The notes under the pieces are model-generated. The model saw nothing but the letters and a program-made list of their open reading frames with translations. It was not told where the DNA came from and did no database searches. Source: Cordilura impudica (Eukaryota > Arthropoda > Insecta > Diptera > Scathophagidae). Taken from it: 64,000 nt of DNA. The DNA lies in NCBI GenBank assembly GCA_963682025.1, contig OY821521.1:122811083-122875082 (forward strand), given 5' to 3'. The translations under genes were made by a program, and so were the position numbers. Shown piece by piece: positions 44,176 to 54,329 of this stretch. The stretch's first letter is position 1. Every line of letters starts with the position of its first letter.

Positions 44176-45980
44176 ATGGAGAGCTTCAGTTATAAAGAAC
44201 TGGGCGAAGAGTATTTTAGAAACAAAAACCAGGAAGAAGTTCTAAGTTACGTTAAAATAAAATTAAACTTAAGTTCGTGTAGCATCAAAATACAAGAGCA
44301 ATTATCTAATTTCATCAAAACACTAAAGAAAACACTACAAGGAAGTTAGCTACAGTAAACAAAATTTTTATATAAGAAGTGCAAACTGGTTAGAAGACCA
44401 ACCTACTGTCGCTGCAGAAACAGCAAAGCAAGATAAGGATGGAAGACCACGCAAATAATTGGACAACTGCAGCGATAGATCTAAGAGGCGGAAACTTAAA
44501 GATGTTGACAATGAAATTGGATGTACAAATATAAAAGAATCTTTCCTACATACATTACGATCACAGAAGCAATTAACAAAAGTGATATCATTGAAAAAGT
44601 TGTTAAAGCTAGTCCAGTGAGAACAATACGGATTCTTAAAATTATACCAACTCCTAGCGATGCAAAACAGTTCACAAATGAGGAGGCCTTAGCATTATTT
44701 CTGGATTTGAAATTAACAAAACAGCGATATATTCAGCTCAGATTGCGTGCGATTGAAAAAGCCTCAAATATGTATCCAGCATATCATCACATAACCGCTG
44801 CTAAAATGGACACTATCACAATCGCACCAATTTCGGCAGAGGTACAACTACAATCTCTACTTGATCACACAGCAGAACGCTTGCTACAATCAAAAAAGGA
44901 AATGAGTTAAAGAAATATAGAAACACAAAGTTAATTAATTTTTGTAAATGGGGATGCGATGGTTCTTCGGGACAAAAACAATACAAACAAGCAGTATGTG
45001 AAAATATTTCGGACTCAGATATGTCCATTGCGATTGAAAAAGATTCAGAGCATTCGACTAGTACAACGCTAACAAAGGATATTTGGAAAAATGAGATACC
45101 ATCTTCGACGAGATACTGCAGGCCAATCAAATTTTAATTAAAAAAAAAAAAACTCACGATTACATTAACAAGGAAGTTACTGATATCAAATTCAAATTAC
45201 AACACTACAGACATTACAATTACAGTTAGATGGGCAGCAAATTTAAGTAAGATACCAACTAATGGTGACAATGATAAATGGAAAAGTAGGCCAGGCTTTG
45301 ACTAAAGCAAAGGCTGCATCCAGCTGCATTATATGCCAAGCAACATCAAGCCAAGTCCCGACAAAATCATTAGATAATACCGATACATATGAATTTGGAT
45401 TATCACCACGCAAGAATACGACTTATGGAACACATGCTAAAAATTTGGAAGTTCAAAAAGAAACATGTTCAAGATGAATATCGCAAATTTGGATTGACTA
45501 TAGATCAGCCAAAACAAGGGCCAGGCAATACAAATGATGGCAATACCGCAAGAAGATTCTTTTCAAATCCAGAAACAGCACCTGAAATAACAGGAGTGGA
45601 TTTAAACTTTATTTTCAGATTTAATATAATCCTAGAAGTTCTTGCGTGCAATGAAGAAATTGATTCAACAAAATTTGGAGATTCTTCTAAAGAAACTGCA
45701 AAAATATATACAACCAAGTACCCATGGAGAAATATGTCTGCAACAGTTCAAAAAATCCTTCATCATGCAGAAGATGTCATTAAATATCATTTGGTGCCAC
45801 TTGGAGATCTGTCAGAGGAGCCTCAAGAATAAGGATTACAGATTTTATAGAGAGCACAATACTAGAAAATTTTCACGAAATTCCACAAATGAAGATCTTT
45901 TTAATATATTCATCGCAAAATTTCCAGTTGATTTAACTTTTTTTTTATGTAAAAATTTTTTTGATTGTAAGCATTAAAAA
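44176..45980 (+). pseudogene. RAG1-like DDE transposase gene, decayed
   Basis: A nearly full-length relic in shifting frames. It opens MESFSYKELGEEYF (44176), then a GRPRK basic motif and SDRSKRRK (near 44440-44495), and a helical region (44521-44910). The core follows: KWGCDGSSGQKQYKQ at 44948-44992, with the Asp codon at 44960-44962, and IWKN...PSSTRYCRPIKF near 45083-45135. These align with RAG1 around catalytic Asp600 (CDGMGD) and the following KPNSELCCKPL block. TMINGKV near 45268-45288 matches the Asp708 site but has Asn (45277-45279). CIIC (45325-45336) matches the Cys727/Cys730 zinc pair. SEEPQE...NKDYRFYREHNTRK near 45815-45870 matches the Glu962 region (SEGNESGNK). Several frameshifts and stops kill it. 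The homology is from memory of the family; residues are read directly. Confidence 0.78.
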
Positions 45981-47277
45981 AAATCCCATTATTATAAAAA
46001 ATGCTTATAATTGTTATTAAAATCCAAATATGACATTTCTTAATAAATAAAAAAAAATAAAAAGGCCATATTTCACGCTTAAAGTAAAAACAAAATTAAA
46101 AGTTCAAATTTGACCTAGAATTCTTTGAAAAGTACTCAATCAATTTTAATGAAATTAAAACTGACTCAAGCTCAAAGAAATATCTCTCTATTAAAGAAAA
46201 ATTACTAAAATATTTTGATCGATGAAAAACGATTTACAGCCGCGGCTGTAAAACCTTCCCCTTTAAAATTTAAACTTTTTGGTCAAAGAGGCTCATAGTT
46301 GTTACTCTTATTAGTCAGTAGGACACAAACTATATAACAAGATATATAAATTGATTACGAAGAATTCCGATATACGAAGAATGATAGCACCAACCAGATG
46401 GCTTTCTATTCAGTGCAACATTTTTGAAGCCATTGAGTGCAAAATCCTCGTGTGTGGTTTTTTATACTTATCAAAGCTAACAAAATATTTTAATAGACAA
46501 AATTAGTTTATTTTTGGGCATTTTTTTTTTCATATTGAAGCATTGATGTTTTTGCTGTTCTATTGCTATTCACTAAAAATAATGTGTTTTTGTCTTGTCA
46601 CATTAATGACAGCATGCGGCTAAATGACATTTGTATTGACTGCTAGGGCTAGTTCAAGCTTTATATGCTTTTGCAACAACGCCATCTGGCGGAAAAAATT
46701 GCACATAGTGATAACCTAAAATCTCAAAATTTGGATGTAAAGTACAGCTGGAACATGTGAAAAAAGCATTCTCCAGTATTATAATGTTCTGAAGAATTAT
46801 GAATTATATTATAAAATGGTGAAAATTAAAATTTTTCGACATGTCAGCAATTCTGAGGCACTAGATGTAGTTTTTTCGGGTTGTTTCACACTGTTTTCCT
46901 TAGTCCATATAGTGCAGAAGACATGAAAACAAAATTCCAACTGCTTTCCGAGATATAGCCGTGAGAAAAATTGCATGTTCTTCGGAAAAATTAGTTTAAG
47001 CCAAAAAAAATTTGTATGTACAATGATTCCAAACACTATACTTAAATTATGTATTTGGCCACGATTTTCTCAGGAGTACAAAGTGTGAATCTGGCAAGCG
47101 GAGACTAAAATGTGGACTATAAGAATCATTTTGATTACTTCTATCGGATATTAGAAGAAAGAAAGAAAGAATTTTTAAAGGATAAGATCGATCATTCACG
47201 TAATTATATTTGCTATTCAGGTTATAGTGTTGGAAAGGTCTGTTTTGACAATAATATTGAAGCATCGGCCATATAAT
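45981..47277. other. Unassigned AT-rich stretch
   Basis: No coding region recognised. It contains a perfect 20-bp palindrome at 46233-46252. The first few hundred bases may be the 3' part of the RAG1-like element. Open frames at 46809-47280 on the minus strand have no recognisable motif. Confidence 0.45.
46233..46252. repeat. Perfect 20-bp palindrome
   Basis: TTTACAGCCG followed by its exact reverse complement CGGCTGTAAA. It is GC-rich at the centre in an AT-rich setting. Function unknown; possibly an end or binding site of the adjacent element. Confidence 0.8.
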
Positions 47278-47435
47278 CAAACAAAGTAAAAAACAACTAA
47301 GGAGTCAAAAACTTGACGTGAATGATGTATCGTTTGATGTTATTTCATTATTTACAAATATCGCAGTCGGCATGGCGATAAAAACTATTATTCCAAAAAT
47401 TAGAAATTTCACAAAAATATCAAATTCCAACAAAT

Positions 47436-48295
47436 ATTGGGTGATCCAAGTCCAATAGTCTTTTTTTGACAGATCACGTGTGAGTAGTGTCATGCTGTCA
47501 TGTTATTTTTGTTTAGTACTGTTTGGCATTTCATCATGGAAATACTTACGCCTGAACAACGTTTACAAAGCGTTCAACTTTATTACGAAAATTCACGTTC
47601 TGTGAAGAATGTGTTTCGTGCACTTCGCTCAACATATGGTCAACATAATCGGCCTACTGAGCGTACTATTCGCAACACCATCACCCATCTTTTTGGGACG
47701 AAGAGCAACCTGAAGAGATTCAAGAGCTGCCACTTCATCCAGAAAAAACAACGGTTTGGTGTGGTTTGTGGGCCGGTGGAATCATCGGTCCATATTTCTT
47801 CAAAAATTATGCTGGTGAGAACGTAACCGTCAATGGCTGAAATTGAAGCTCGTGATCTCGGCAACATTTGGTTTCAACAAGACGGCGCCGCTTCCCACAC
47901 AGCGCATAAATCAATGGATTTATTGAGAGAACACTTCGGTGAGCAGATAATTTCACGTTTTGGCCGGTCGATTGGCCACCAAGATCGTGATATCACACCG
48001 TTAGACTTTTTCCTGTGGGGATATGTAAAGTCCAAAGTTTATGCGGACAAACCTGCTTCGATTCAGGCCTTGGAGCAGTTACCAGTCGAAGTGCTCGAAC
48101 GAGTCAACGAAAATTGGACTCAACGGATGGACCATCTGAGGCGTAGCCGCGGCCAATATTTGATAGACATAATCTTCAAAAAATAAATGCCAAAGAATGT
48201 TCTTCAAATGATAATAAGCATTCCCATTAAACTTGAACTTTCTGTGTTTTTTTTTCTATAAAAAAGTAGGAAACCTCGAAATGGATCACCCTTTA
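47436..48295 (+). mobile_element. Mariner element (rosa-like), internally deleted
   Basis: The ends read TTGGGTGATCCA (left) and, inverted, AAGGGTGATCCA (right), the terminal repeat style of this mariner group. The length of about 860 bp is below the usual 1.3 kb because the middle of the transposase is missing. It interrupts PLE-2. TA duplication at the ends is not clean. Confidence 0.8.
47536..48186 (+). pseudogene. Mariner transposase, deleted
   Basis: The N-terminal DNA-binding part (MEILTPEQRLQSVQLYYENS...NRPTERTIRNTI, 47536-47690) is followed by a deletion that removes the second helix-turn-helix and the first catalytic Asp. A frame-shifted piece (47697-47826) then leads to the C-terminal catalytic half (47833-48186). 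There WFQQDGAASHTA gives the second Asp, and ITPLDFFLWGYVK gives the third, 40 residues later, close to the DD41D spacing of rosa-type mariners. The C-terminal MDHLRRSRGQYL block is intact. It cannot be catalytic. Confidence 0.85.
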
Positions 48296-49340
48296 TTAAA
48301 TTTCTGCCTTAGTGATAGCAATTATTTTATATACGGTGGCAATATATATACATAATCAGATTTTTGGTCTGCCAATGGGCAACCCCCTTTCTCCAACAAT
48401 AGCAGATGTAATACATGACAGTCTACTTGACAATGCGATTGCTGAACTAAAAAGCAAAAACATTCATATAAAATACATAATTGGATATGTAGATGACATT
48501 CTAGCTATAATAAATACTGACGACAAAAATGAAATCTTATACACTCTAAATAAGATCCAATTTACAATGGAGATGGAAACTAATATGGAAATCGCTTATT
48601 TAGACACTAAACTACACCGTAGTGGCAACAAAATAATCCGATTTATGCAGGCAGGCTGATGAATGTTCACGCAGCTCAGAAAAAAATCAAATTATTAATA
48701 CCGCAAAAAGTTTTATATCTAGAGTTTTTAGTATAAGCGGTGAACAACTCCATAGCAACAACATACATAAAATAATTAAAACACTAAAAAATAACAGCTT
48801 TCTTACGAAAACCATCCACAAATTAATAGAGAACATACAAAGAGATTTACAATATAACAATACTATTCACAATAAAAACAATAACTCGAATGAAGATAAA
48901 AAATTTTAAAGTGTAAAATACGTCCTGGACTAACTGATAGAAAAAACATAAAAACAAAAATAGAAACAGAAAACATATGTATTCAATATTCTCAAAAGAA
49001 CAACAAATCAATGTTGCTTACGAAATCCAATGCAAAGGAAAAACCAATCAACCGTGAGCAAATTTACATAGGTACAACAAAGAGATGACTAGGAATGAGA
49101 ATGGGCGAACATAAGATAGACCTAACGCAAATGAAAGAAACAGCATTGTCACAACATATTATAAACACAGGTCACATAGCTGACTTTGATAAAGTTATGA
49201 TATTAGATGGAGAAAATATAGAAAAGAAGATACAAACCTTAGAAAATCTAAGTATACAACAAAAAAAAAAAAAAACTATGAATCTGAAAGAGGACACAAA
49301 CAATTTAAGCGTAAGCTACAAAGTTGCAATAAAATAAAAC

Positions 49341-49600
49341 TGTGGTGCAAAATAACAAACTGGGAATAGTGGAAATTAGAAGTACAAATGCAAAAATATT
49401 AAAAAATTCAAAAATAACGATTGTTTGTTTGGACAGAGTTGTATCTTCTGAAATTAATACGAAGTAAAAGCTGTATGGTATGAAAACTGATTTTCAATCA
49501 CACTGCCCGTACGCCTAACTTTATATGACTGTGTTAAAGCGCTGACCAAAAAGTGCAAGTCGAGTGTATGTGAGATAGATAGTTTAGTTTAGTTTATTAT
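49341..49600. other. Unassigned spacer
   Basis: AT-rich, contains a few TTTAG repeats near 49580-49600. No gene. Confidence 0.5.
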
Positions 49601-50840
49601 TAGTAGTATTTAAATACTTTTATATGACATTTCATATTAATATAACAAAATAATATTATATACTCCGATTAAATGTAAAAATTTTTTATAAAATTTTTAT
49701 TTCTAAAAAGATTTATATTCGTTCCGTTCTTGACATCATTCGGCATCATATTGTAAAGATTTAGTCCTTTGTAAAATAACGATTTTTGTATTGCTGTTGT
49801 ATCTGGTCGCTGTGGTCTAAATCTAAGGCTTTCCCAAGGGTATAAGGTTGAATCTCTTCAACATATCTTACTTGTACGATCAAATAATCTGGTGCTCTTC
49901 CCACTTTCATTTTTGGATAAAAAATATTGTATTAAGTTGCAGCATTTGCTGGATGTTTAGCCATTTCAATACGTCTAACATATAACTTATGGGCATAAAC
50001 CTATTGCATTTTAAAATTTTGCGCATATTCTTATTTTGTAGTTTTTGCAGCCCAGCTATTTGTTGGTCTGAACAGAATGTATATAATACGGTTGATCGTA
50101 TGGTTTTATAATAGTGTTATAGACATTTATTGCGGTTATCATTGTTACTTTGTTTCTTAAATGTTTAAGAAACCAGATTTTCTCGCCAATTTTCTTACAT
50201 CTGTATTCGACATAATCTTTAAAGTTAAAATTTTTGTCTATTAAGACTCCCAAATATTTTATATTATTTACTTTTTCTGTTATTACATTATTTGTTTTGA
50301 ATGTTATTCTTGTGTTCATATTGATTTTCATTAATTTAGTTTTGTTTTCGTTTAGTTTGCTCATTTTTAGCCTCTCATTAACAATTTCCAAGTCCTGATT
50401 TAGTTTGTCGCAGCATTGAGTATATAAAACTGCTTCAGTAAAAATTAGTGTATCATCTGGGTACAATATTATTTCACAATTATCCACTATGTTTGGCATG
50501 TCGTTTCTGTATATGATATATAATAACGCTCCTAAGATTGATCCCTGTGGTATTCCATAATCATTATTTATTAAATTAGATTACTATTATTTACTTTCAT
50601 GATTTGTTTTCTGATTGTTAGGTATGTTTTAAACCAGTTCAGTTCTATATCCTGGATGTCGTATTCATATAATTTTTTATGGTTCTGTCTATCGTTTCGA
50701 ATGCTCGTTTAAAGTCCAAAAATATTGCAACAACTTTTCTATTTATTTTTCTATTTTTTTATATATTAGGTAATTGACTGATGTTTCACATGAATAATTC
50801 TTCCTAAATCCCGATCTTATTCCTTGAATACTATTATTAT
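49600..50840 (-). pseudogene. Non-LTR retrotransposon reverse transcriptase remnant (Jockey/CR1-like)
   Basis: The minus strand from 50840 down reads IRSGFRKNYSCETSVNYLI, KVVAIFLDFKRAFETIDR (broken by a stop), YGIPQGSILGALLYIIYRNDMP and a mutated catalytic box YPDDTLIF (50465-50445, Ala to Pro). Then KYLGVLIDKNFNFKDYVEY and a C-terminal region to about 49640 follow. At least four stops or frameshifts occur. The endonuclease is missing. I cannot place it firmly in a clade. Confidence 0.75.
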
Positions 50841-50869
50841 CAGCTAGAATGGAAGAAAGGTACCATTGT

Positions 50870-51300
50870 TACGAATACCCAAGCTAGACAAAGATAACAC
50901 GAAGTCGAGTCATAGACAAGTAAGGTTTTCTCAAGTAAGTCCTCTTTCTGCTCTTTTTATTGATGGCTCACAATAATTCAAAAAAGTTTGACATGAGAGT
51001 TTGATCTATTGAATGAAACACATGCTACCACCCAACATTAACAAGCTTCTATAAAACTATACGAAATCCCAAAGGTTAAGAAAGCAACCACATAAGTCCA
51101 TCTTGTGATACAAGCTGGAGTTAAATAGTGGGGTATTCCGGACCATTATGATAAATATTCTCCATATCAGATTTACCACTCACACCTCAATTTTGCTGAT
51201 GATACAGCAATATTAAGTGTTCGTAAGAACCTATACATAGTATTTAGATTTCTATAAATTACATTTCTAAATTTATATACTCACACCATGAAAACTAGGT
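50870..51300 (+). pseudogene. Jockey-like reverse transcriptase fragment
   Basis: Short recognisable blocks in changing frames: SALFIDGSQ near 50945 (compare LFIDVSQAF in the Jockey copy at 9500), IQAGV near 51110-51125 and FADDTAILSVRKN near 51190-51230. It seems to be a badly decayed relative of the Jockey element at 6320-10590. No ends are visible. Confidence 0.6.
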
Positions 51301-51371
51301 TATTTGTGAAATTAGAAAATAACCACGCATTATTATATTAAAAAAATATATTAATTATGTATCATACTAGC

Positions 51372-51400
51372 TGTTTTTACCCGGTCTTGTCCGGGATCCA
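51372..51400 (-). terminator. Helitron 3'-terminal hairpin
   Basis: CCCGG/CCGGG stem with a six-base ACAAGA loop, ten bases before the CTAG end on the minus strand. Helitron ends require such a hairpin to stop rolling-circle strand transfer. Confidence 0.8.
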
Positions 51401-51506
51401 AAGGTTTTTGACTGGAAAAATGGTTTACCATGCTTACCATTACAACTAGCTATGTTTATGCATGGATTATTTTGAGTGTATGATGTTTAGAAGTTACGAA
51501 TTTTAG

Positions 51507-52196
51507 TTATTCTAGAGCTTTTTGATATACAACATTTCTTGTTTTTCCTTCTGCTGCATATACGAAAATATTGTGCTGGCTCCCAACTCTGGAGCAGGCG
51601 ACATATAATTGTCTATGAGAAAAACAGGAAGACTCTTAGTTGATACCTGCTAACGTAACAGATTGTCCTCTTATGTACGTTATGTTAGGTTAAACTTTTT
51701 GTATCATCCGTTGCAATGAAGGAACCAAGTCACAAAAGCTTTCTGGTAGGGACATTAGAGTCGTTTCAGGAGTTTCACATTCCCTGAAGTCAGCTTGGGC
51801 CTCAAGTCGTTGTTGATTCGTTTCAGGAGTTCCACATTCCCTAGAGTCACCTTGTCTTACCCGTTGGACCTCAAGACGTTGTTGAGTCATTTCAGGAGTT
51901 TCAGATTCCCTGGACTCAGCTAGTCTTATCCGTTGGGCCTCAAGACGTTGTTGAATCGTCTAAGGAGTTTTACATTCCCTCGATTCAGCATGTTTAGTCG
52001 CTTGTCCTGATCTTTGGGCTTCAAGACGTAGTTGAGTTTGCTCACGTGTTTCAGCATTTCTCGACCCAGATTGTCTAACTCGTTGAGACTCGATACGGAT
52101 TTGGGTCTGATCTGGAGTCTCTAGAGTTCTGTTTAGCCTAAGCGTTTTTGCATTTGAGGCAGTACGGCCTATATAACTACGCTTTTTAGTAGGCAT
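51507..52196 (-). pseudogene. Helitron Rep/helicase remnant (N- and C-terminal ends only)
   Basis: From 52196 the frame begins MPTKKRSYIG and repeats a ~23-residue unit of the type ETPEQTQQRLEAQRxRQxxSRE about six times, with a TAG at 51960-51962, ending at 51690. Such Gln/Arg repeats precede the Rep domain in insect Helitrons. Next to it, the minus strand at about 51640-51507 gives HRQLYVACSRVGSQHNIFV and a stop, the last motif of the SF1 helicase. The HUH nuclease and helicase motifs I-V are gone. Confidence 0.78.
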
Positions 52197-52308
52197 GGTT
52201 CAATTAAAATAACTAAATTTATTAAAAATGTTTCGTGGATGTGTGCACTGTATGCTTTATGCAAATAGTTCTTGTTCCACCTTTACAACTCATTTATATA
52301 GTGAAAAA

Positions 52309-53914
52309 GCCGAAATGGAAATATTTTTAATAGGTTGCTTTCGAATGTAGCAAAAAGGGGAGAGGGAAATATATGTAATGTTTTGTTTTCCAATGTAGAT
52401 AAAAGGCGAGATGGGAATATTTGTATGATGTAACCTCATCGGACTAATCCTACAGCGGTAGTCAACCTGTATCTGTTCACCCATGAAATAAATCTGCAAT
52501 CATATAGTAAAAAAGGCAAGACGGGAATATTTGTAATAGGTTGATTTTCAATATTTATTTCATAATGGTGTAAACTCAAGAGTATTAAGTAAAGATATTT
52601 CCACACAAACTTTAGTGAAGTCTATTGAAAAATTAAAATATGTATAACAAACACTAAAAGCGTATTTAGAAAAAGTGGGCGTGGCCGATAAAAATATACG
52701 ACTACCTTGCCTGGGGTATGAGAATAATGTGCAGTAAATTCGAGCGAAACCCGTTAAAAAATTAAAAATAAGCGAGTGCAAAAGTAAGCGTGGCTAGTTA
52801 AAAGCAAATGGTGACCCTCCTTGGAGTATAGAGATCGTGTGTACCAAATTTCAGAGAAATCCGTTGAAAAGTTAATATTTGTGTAGCGAACAAATATGAT
52901 AAAAAAAATTAATTTTATATAAAAAAAAGTGGGCGTAAAAGCAGATGTGGCCGGTAAGAAGCATATGGCGACCTTCCCTGGAGTACGGAGATCGTGTGTA
53001 CTAAATTTCAGAGAAATTCGTTGAAAAGTTGAAATTTGTGTAGCGAACAAATATACCAAAAAACAGAAAATGCATTTTATATAAAAAGTTGGTGAAAAAT
53101 TAGTGGTGGTCGGTGAGAAGCCGAAATGGAAATATTTCTAATAGGTTGCTTTCCAATGTAGCAAAAAGGCGAGATGGAAATAAATGTAATGTTTTGTTTT
53201 CCAATGTAGATAAAAGGCGAGATGAGAATATTTGTATGATGTAACTTCATCGGACTAATCCTACAGCGGTAGTCAACCTGTATCTGTTCACCCATGAAAT
53301 AAATCTGCAATCATATAGTAAAAAAGGTAAGACGGGAATATTTGTAATAAACTGATTTACAATATTTATTTCATAATGGTGTAAACTCAAGAGTATTAAG
53401 TAAAGATATTTACACACAAACTTTAGTGAAGTCCATTGAAAAATTAAAATATGTATAACAAACACTAAAAGCGTATTTAGACAAAGTGGGCGTGGCCGAT
53501 AAATATATACGACTACCTTGCCTGGGATATGATAGTAATGTGCAGTAAATTCGAGCGAAACCCGTAAGAAAATTAAAAATAAGCGAGTGCAAAAGTATGC
53601 GTGGCTAGTAAAAAGCATATGGTGACCTTCGTTGGAGTATAGAGATCGTGTGTACCAAATTTCAGAGAAATCCGTTGAAAAGTTAATATTTGTGTAGCGA
53701 ACAAATATGATAAAAAAAAAATTAATTTTATATAATAAAAGTGGGCGTAAAAGCAGATGTCGGCCGGTAAGAAGCATATGGCGACCTTTCCTGGAGTACG
53801 GAGATCGTGTGTACTAAATTTCAGAGAAATTCGTTGAAAAGTTGAAATTTGTGTAGCGAACAAATATGCCAAAAAACAGAAAATACATTTTATATAAAAA
53901 GTTGGTGAAAAAGT
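52309..53914. repeat. 811-bp tandem duplication in the Helitron 5' region
   Basis: Sequence from 52309 reappears from 53120 at very high identity (for example TCGGACTAATCCTACAGCGG in both). Inside each unit, a 150-180 bp motif (GGAGTAYRGAGATCGTGTGT, TTTCAGAGAAATYCGTTG) occurs at least twice. Further partial copies follow to 54170. Confidence 0.88.
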
Positions 53915-54205
53915 AGTCGTACAGATAGTCGTAGAGTACAGAGATCATGTGTACTAAATTTCAAAGAAATCCGTTAAAAAATAAAAATTTGCATAGCGAA
54001 CAAACATACCAAAAAACAGAAAATGAATTTGATAAAGAAAGTGGGCGTAATGGCAGGCGTGGAAGGTAAGAAGCATATGGCGACCTTGTCTGGAGTACAG
54101 AGATCGTGTGTACCAAATTTCAGAGAAAGCCGTTGAAAAATAAAAATTTGTATAGCGGTCGAACAAAGAAACACACAGAATACGATTTATTAAAGATAGA
54201 TATAT

Positions 54206-54329
54206 TTTTTTCTCGAGAATTGTCAAAATTTTCTCAGAAAAAGAAGGGGACTATAACGGGAAGTAAAGCGAATACAAATGTAACAACTATTTGCTCATAT
54301 AGCCGATCCTTTTAAAATGACAACCTCAT
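54206..54329. other. Spacer between Helitron and RTE remnant
   Basis: No feature recognised. Confidence 0.5.

Larger units (their letters stand above)
47312..49337 (+). pseudogene. PLE-2 reverse transcriptase and GIY-YIG nuclease, broken
   Basis: The finger/palm part before the mariner holds the first catalytic Asp (FDVISLFTNI). After it, 48312-48659 has GLPMGNPLSPTIAD, the catalytic YVDDILAIIN and IAYLDTKLHR. A frameshift near 48655 and stops near 48908 break the linker. The last frame (49095-49337) carries the nuclease: YIGTTKR near 49062-49085, RMGEHKIDL, and the later helix QHIINTGHIADFDK. In intact PLEs the GIY-YIG nuclease nicks target DNA to prime reverse transcription. Confidence 0.8.
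47278..49340 (+). mobile_element. Penelope-like element PLE-2, 5'-truncated, with nested mariner
   Basis: It starts inside the reverse transcriptase (VNDVSFDVISLFTNI near 47320), is interrupted by a mariner at 47436-48295, and resumes with FGLPMGNPLSPTIADVI. A GIY-YIG nuclease lies near the 3' end. An in-phase poly(A) run (49260-49275) is part of the coding tail. Sequence divergence from PLE-1 is large, so these are different families. Confidence 0.82.
51367..54205 (-). mobile_element. Helitron, internally deleted, with expanded 5' region
   Basis: On the minus strand the 3' end is textbook: a hairpin CCCGGACAAGACCGGG, then a short A-rich spacer and CTAG followed by T (51366-51367). Next to it is the C-terminus of a Pif1-type helicase. 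Directly joined is the N-terminal region of a Rep/helicase protein (52196-51690), so most of the coding region is deleted. The 5' part (about 52200-54205) is a non-coding repeat array. The 5' TC end is probably at TCTATCTTTAATAAATC near 54203. It moved, if at all, with help from a complete relative. Confidence 0.8.

Noticed and set aside
52290..54226. Multiple 60-176 codon minus-strand ORFs rich in Phe/Tyr as a membrane-protein family
   Set aside because: They repeat with the 811-bp unit and its sub-repeats, drift between frames, and have no start or domain consistency. They are by-products of the repeat array.
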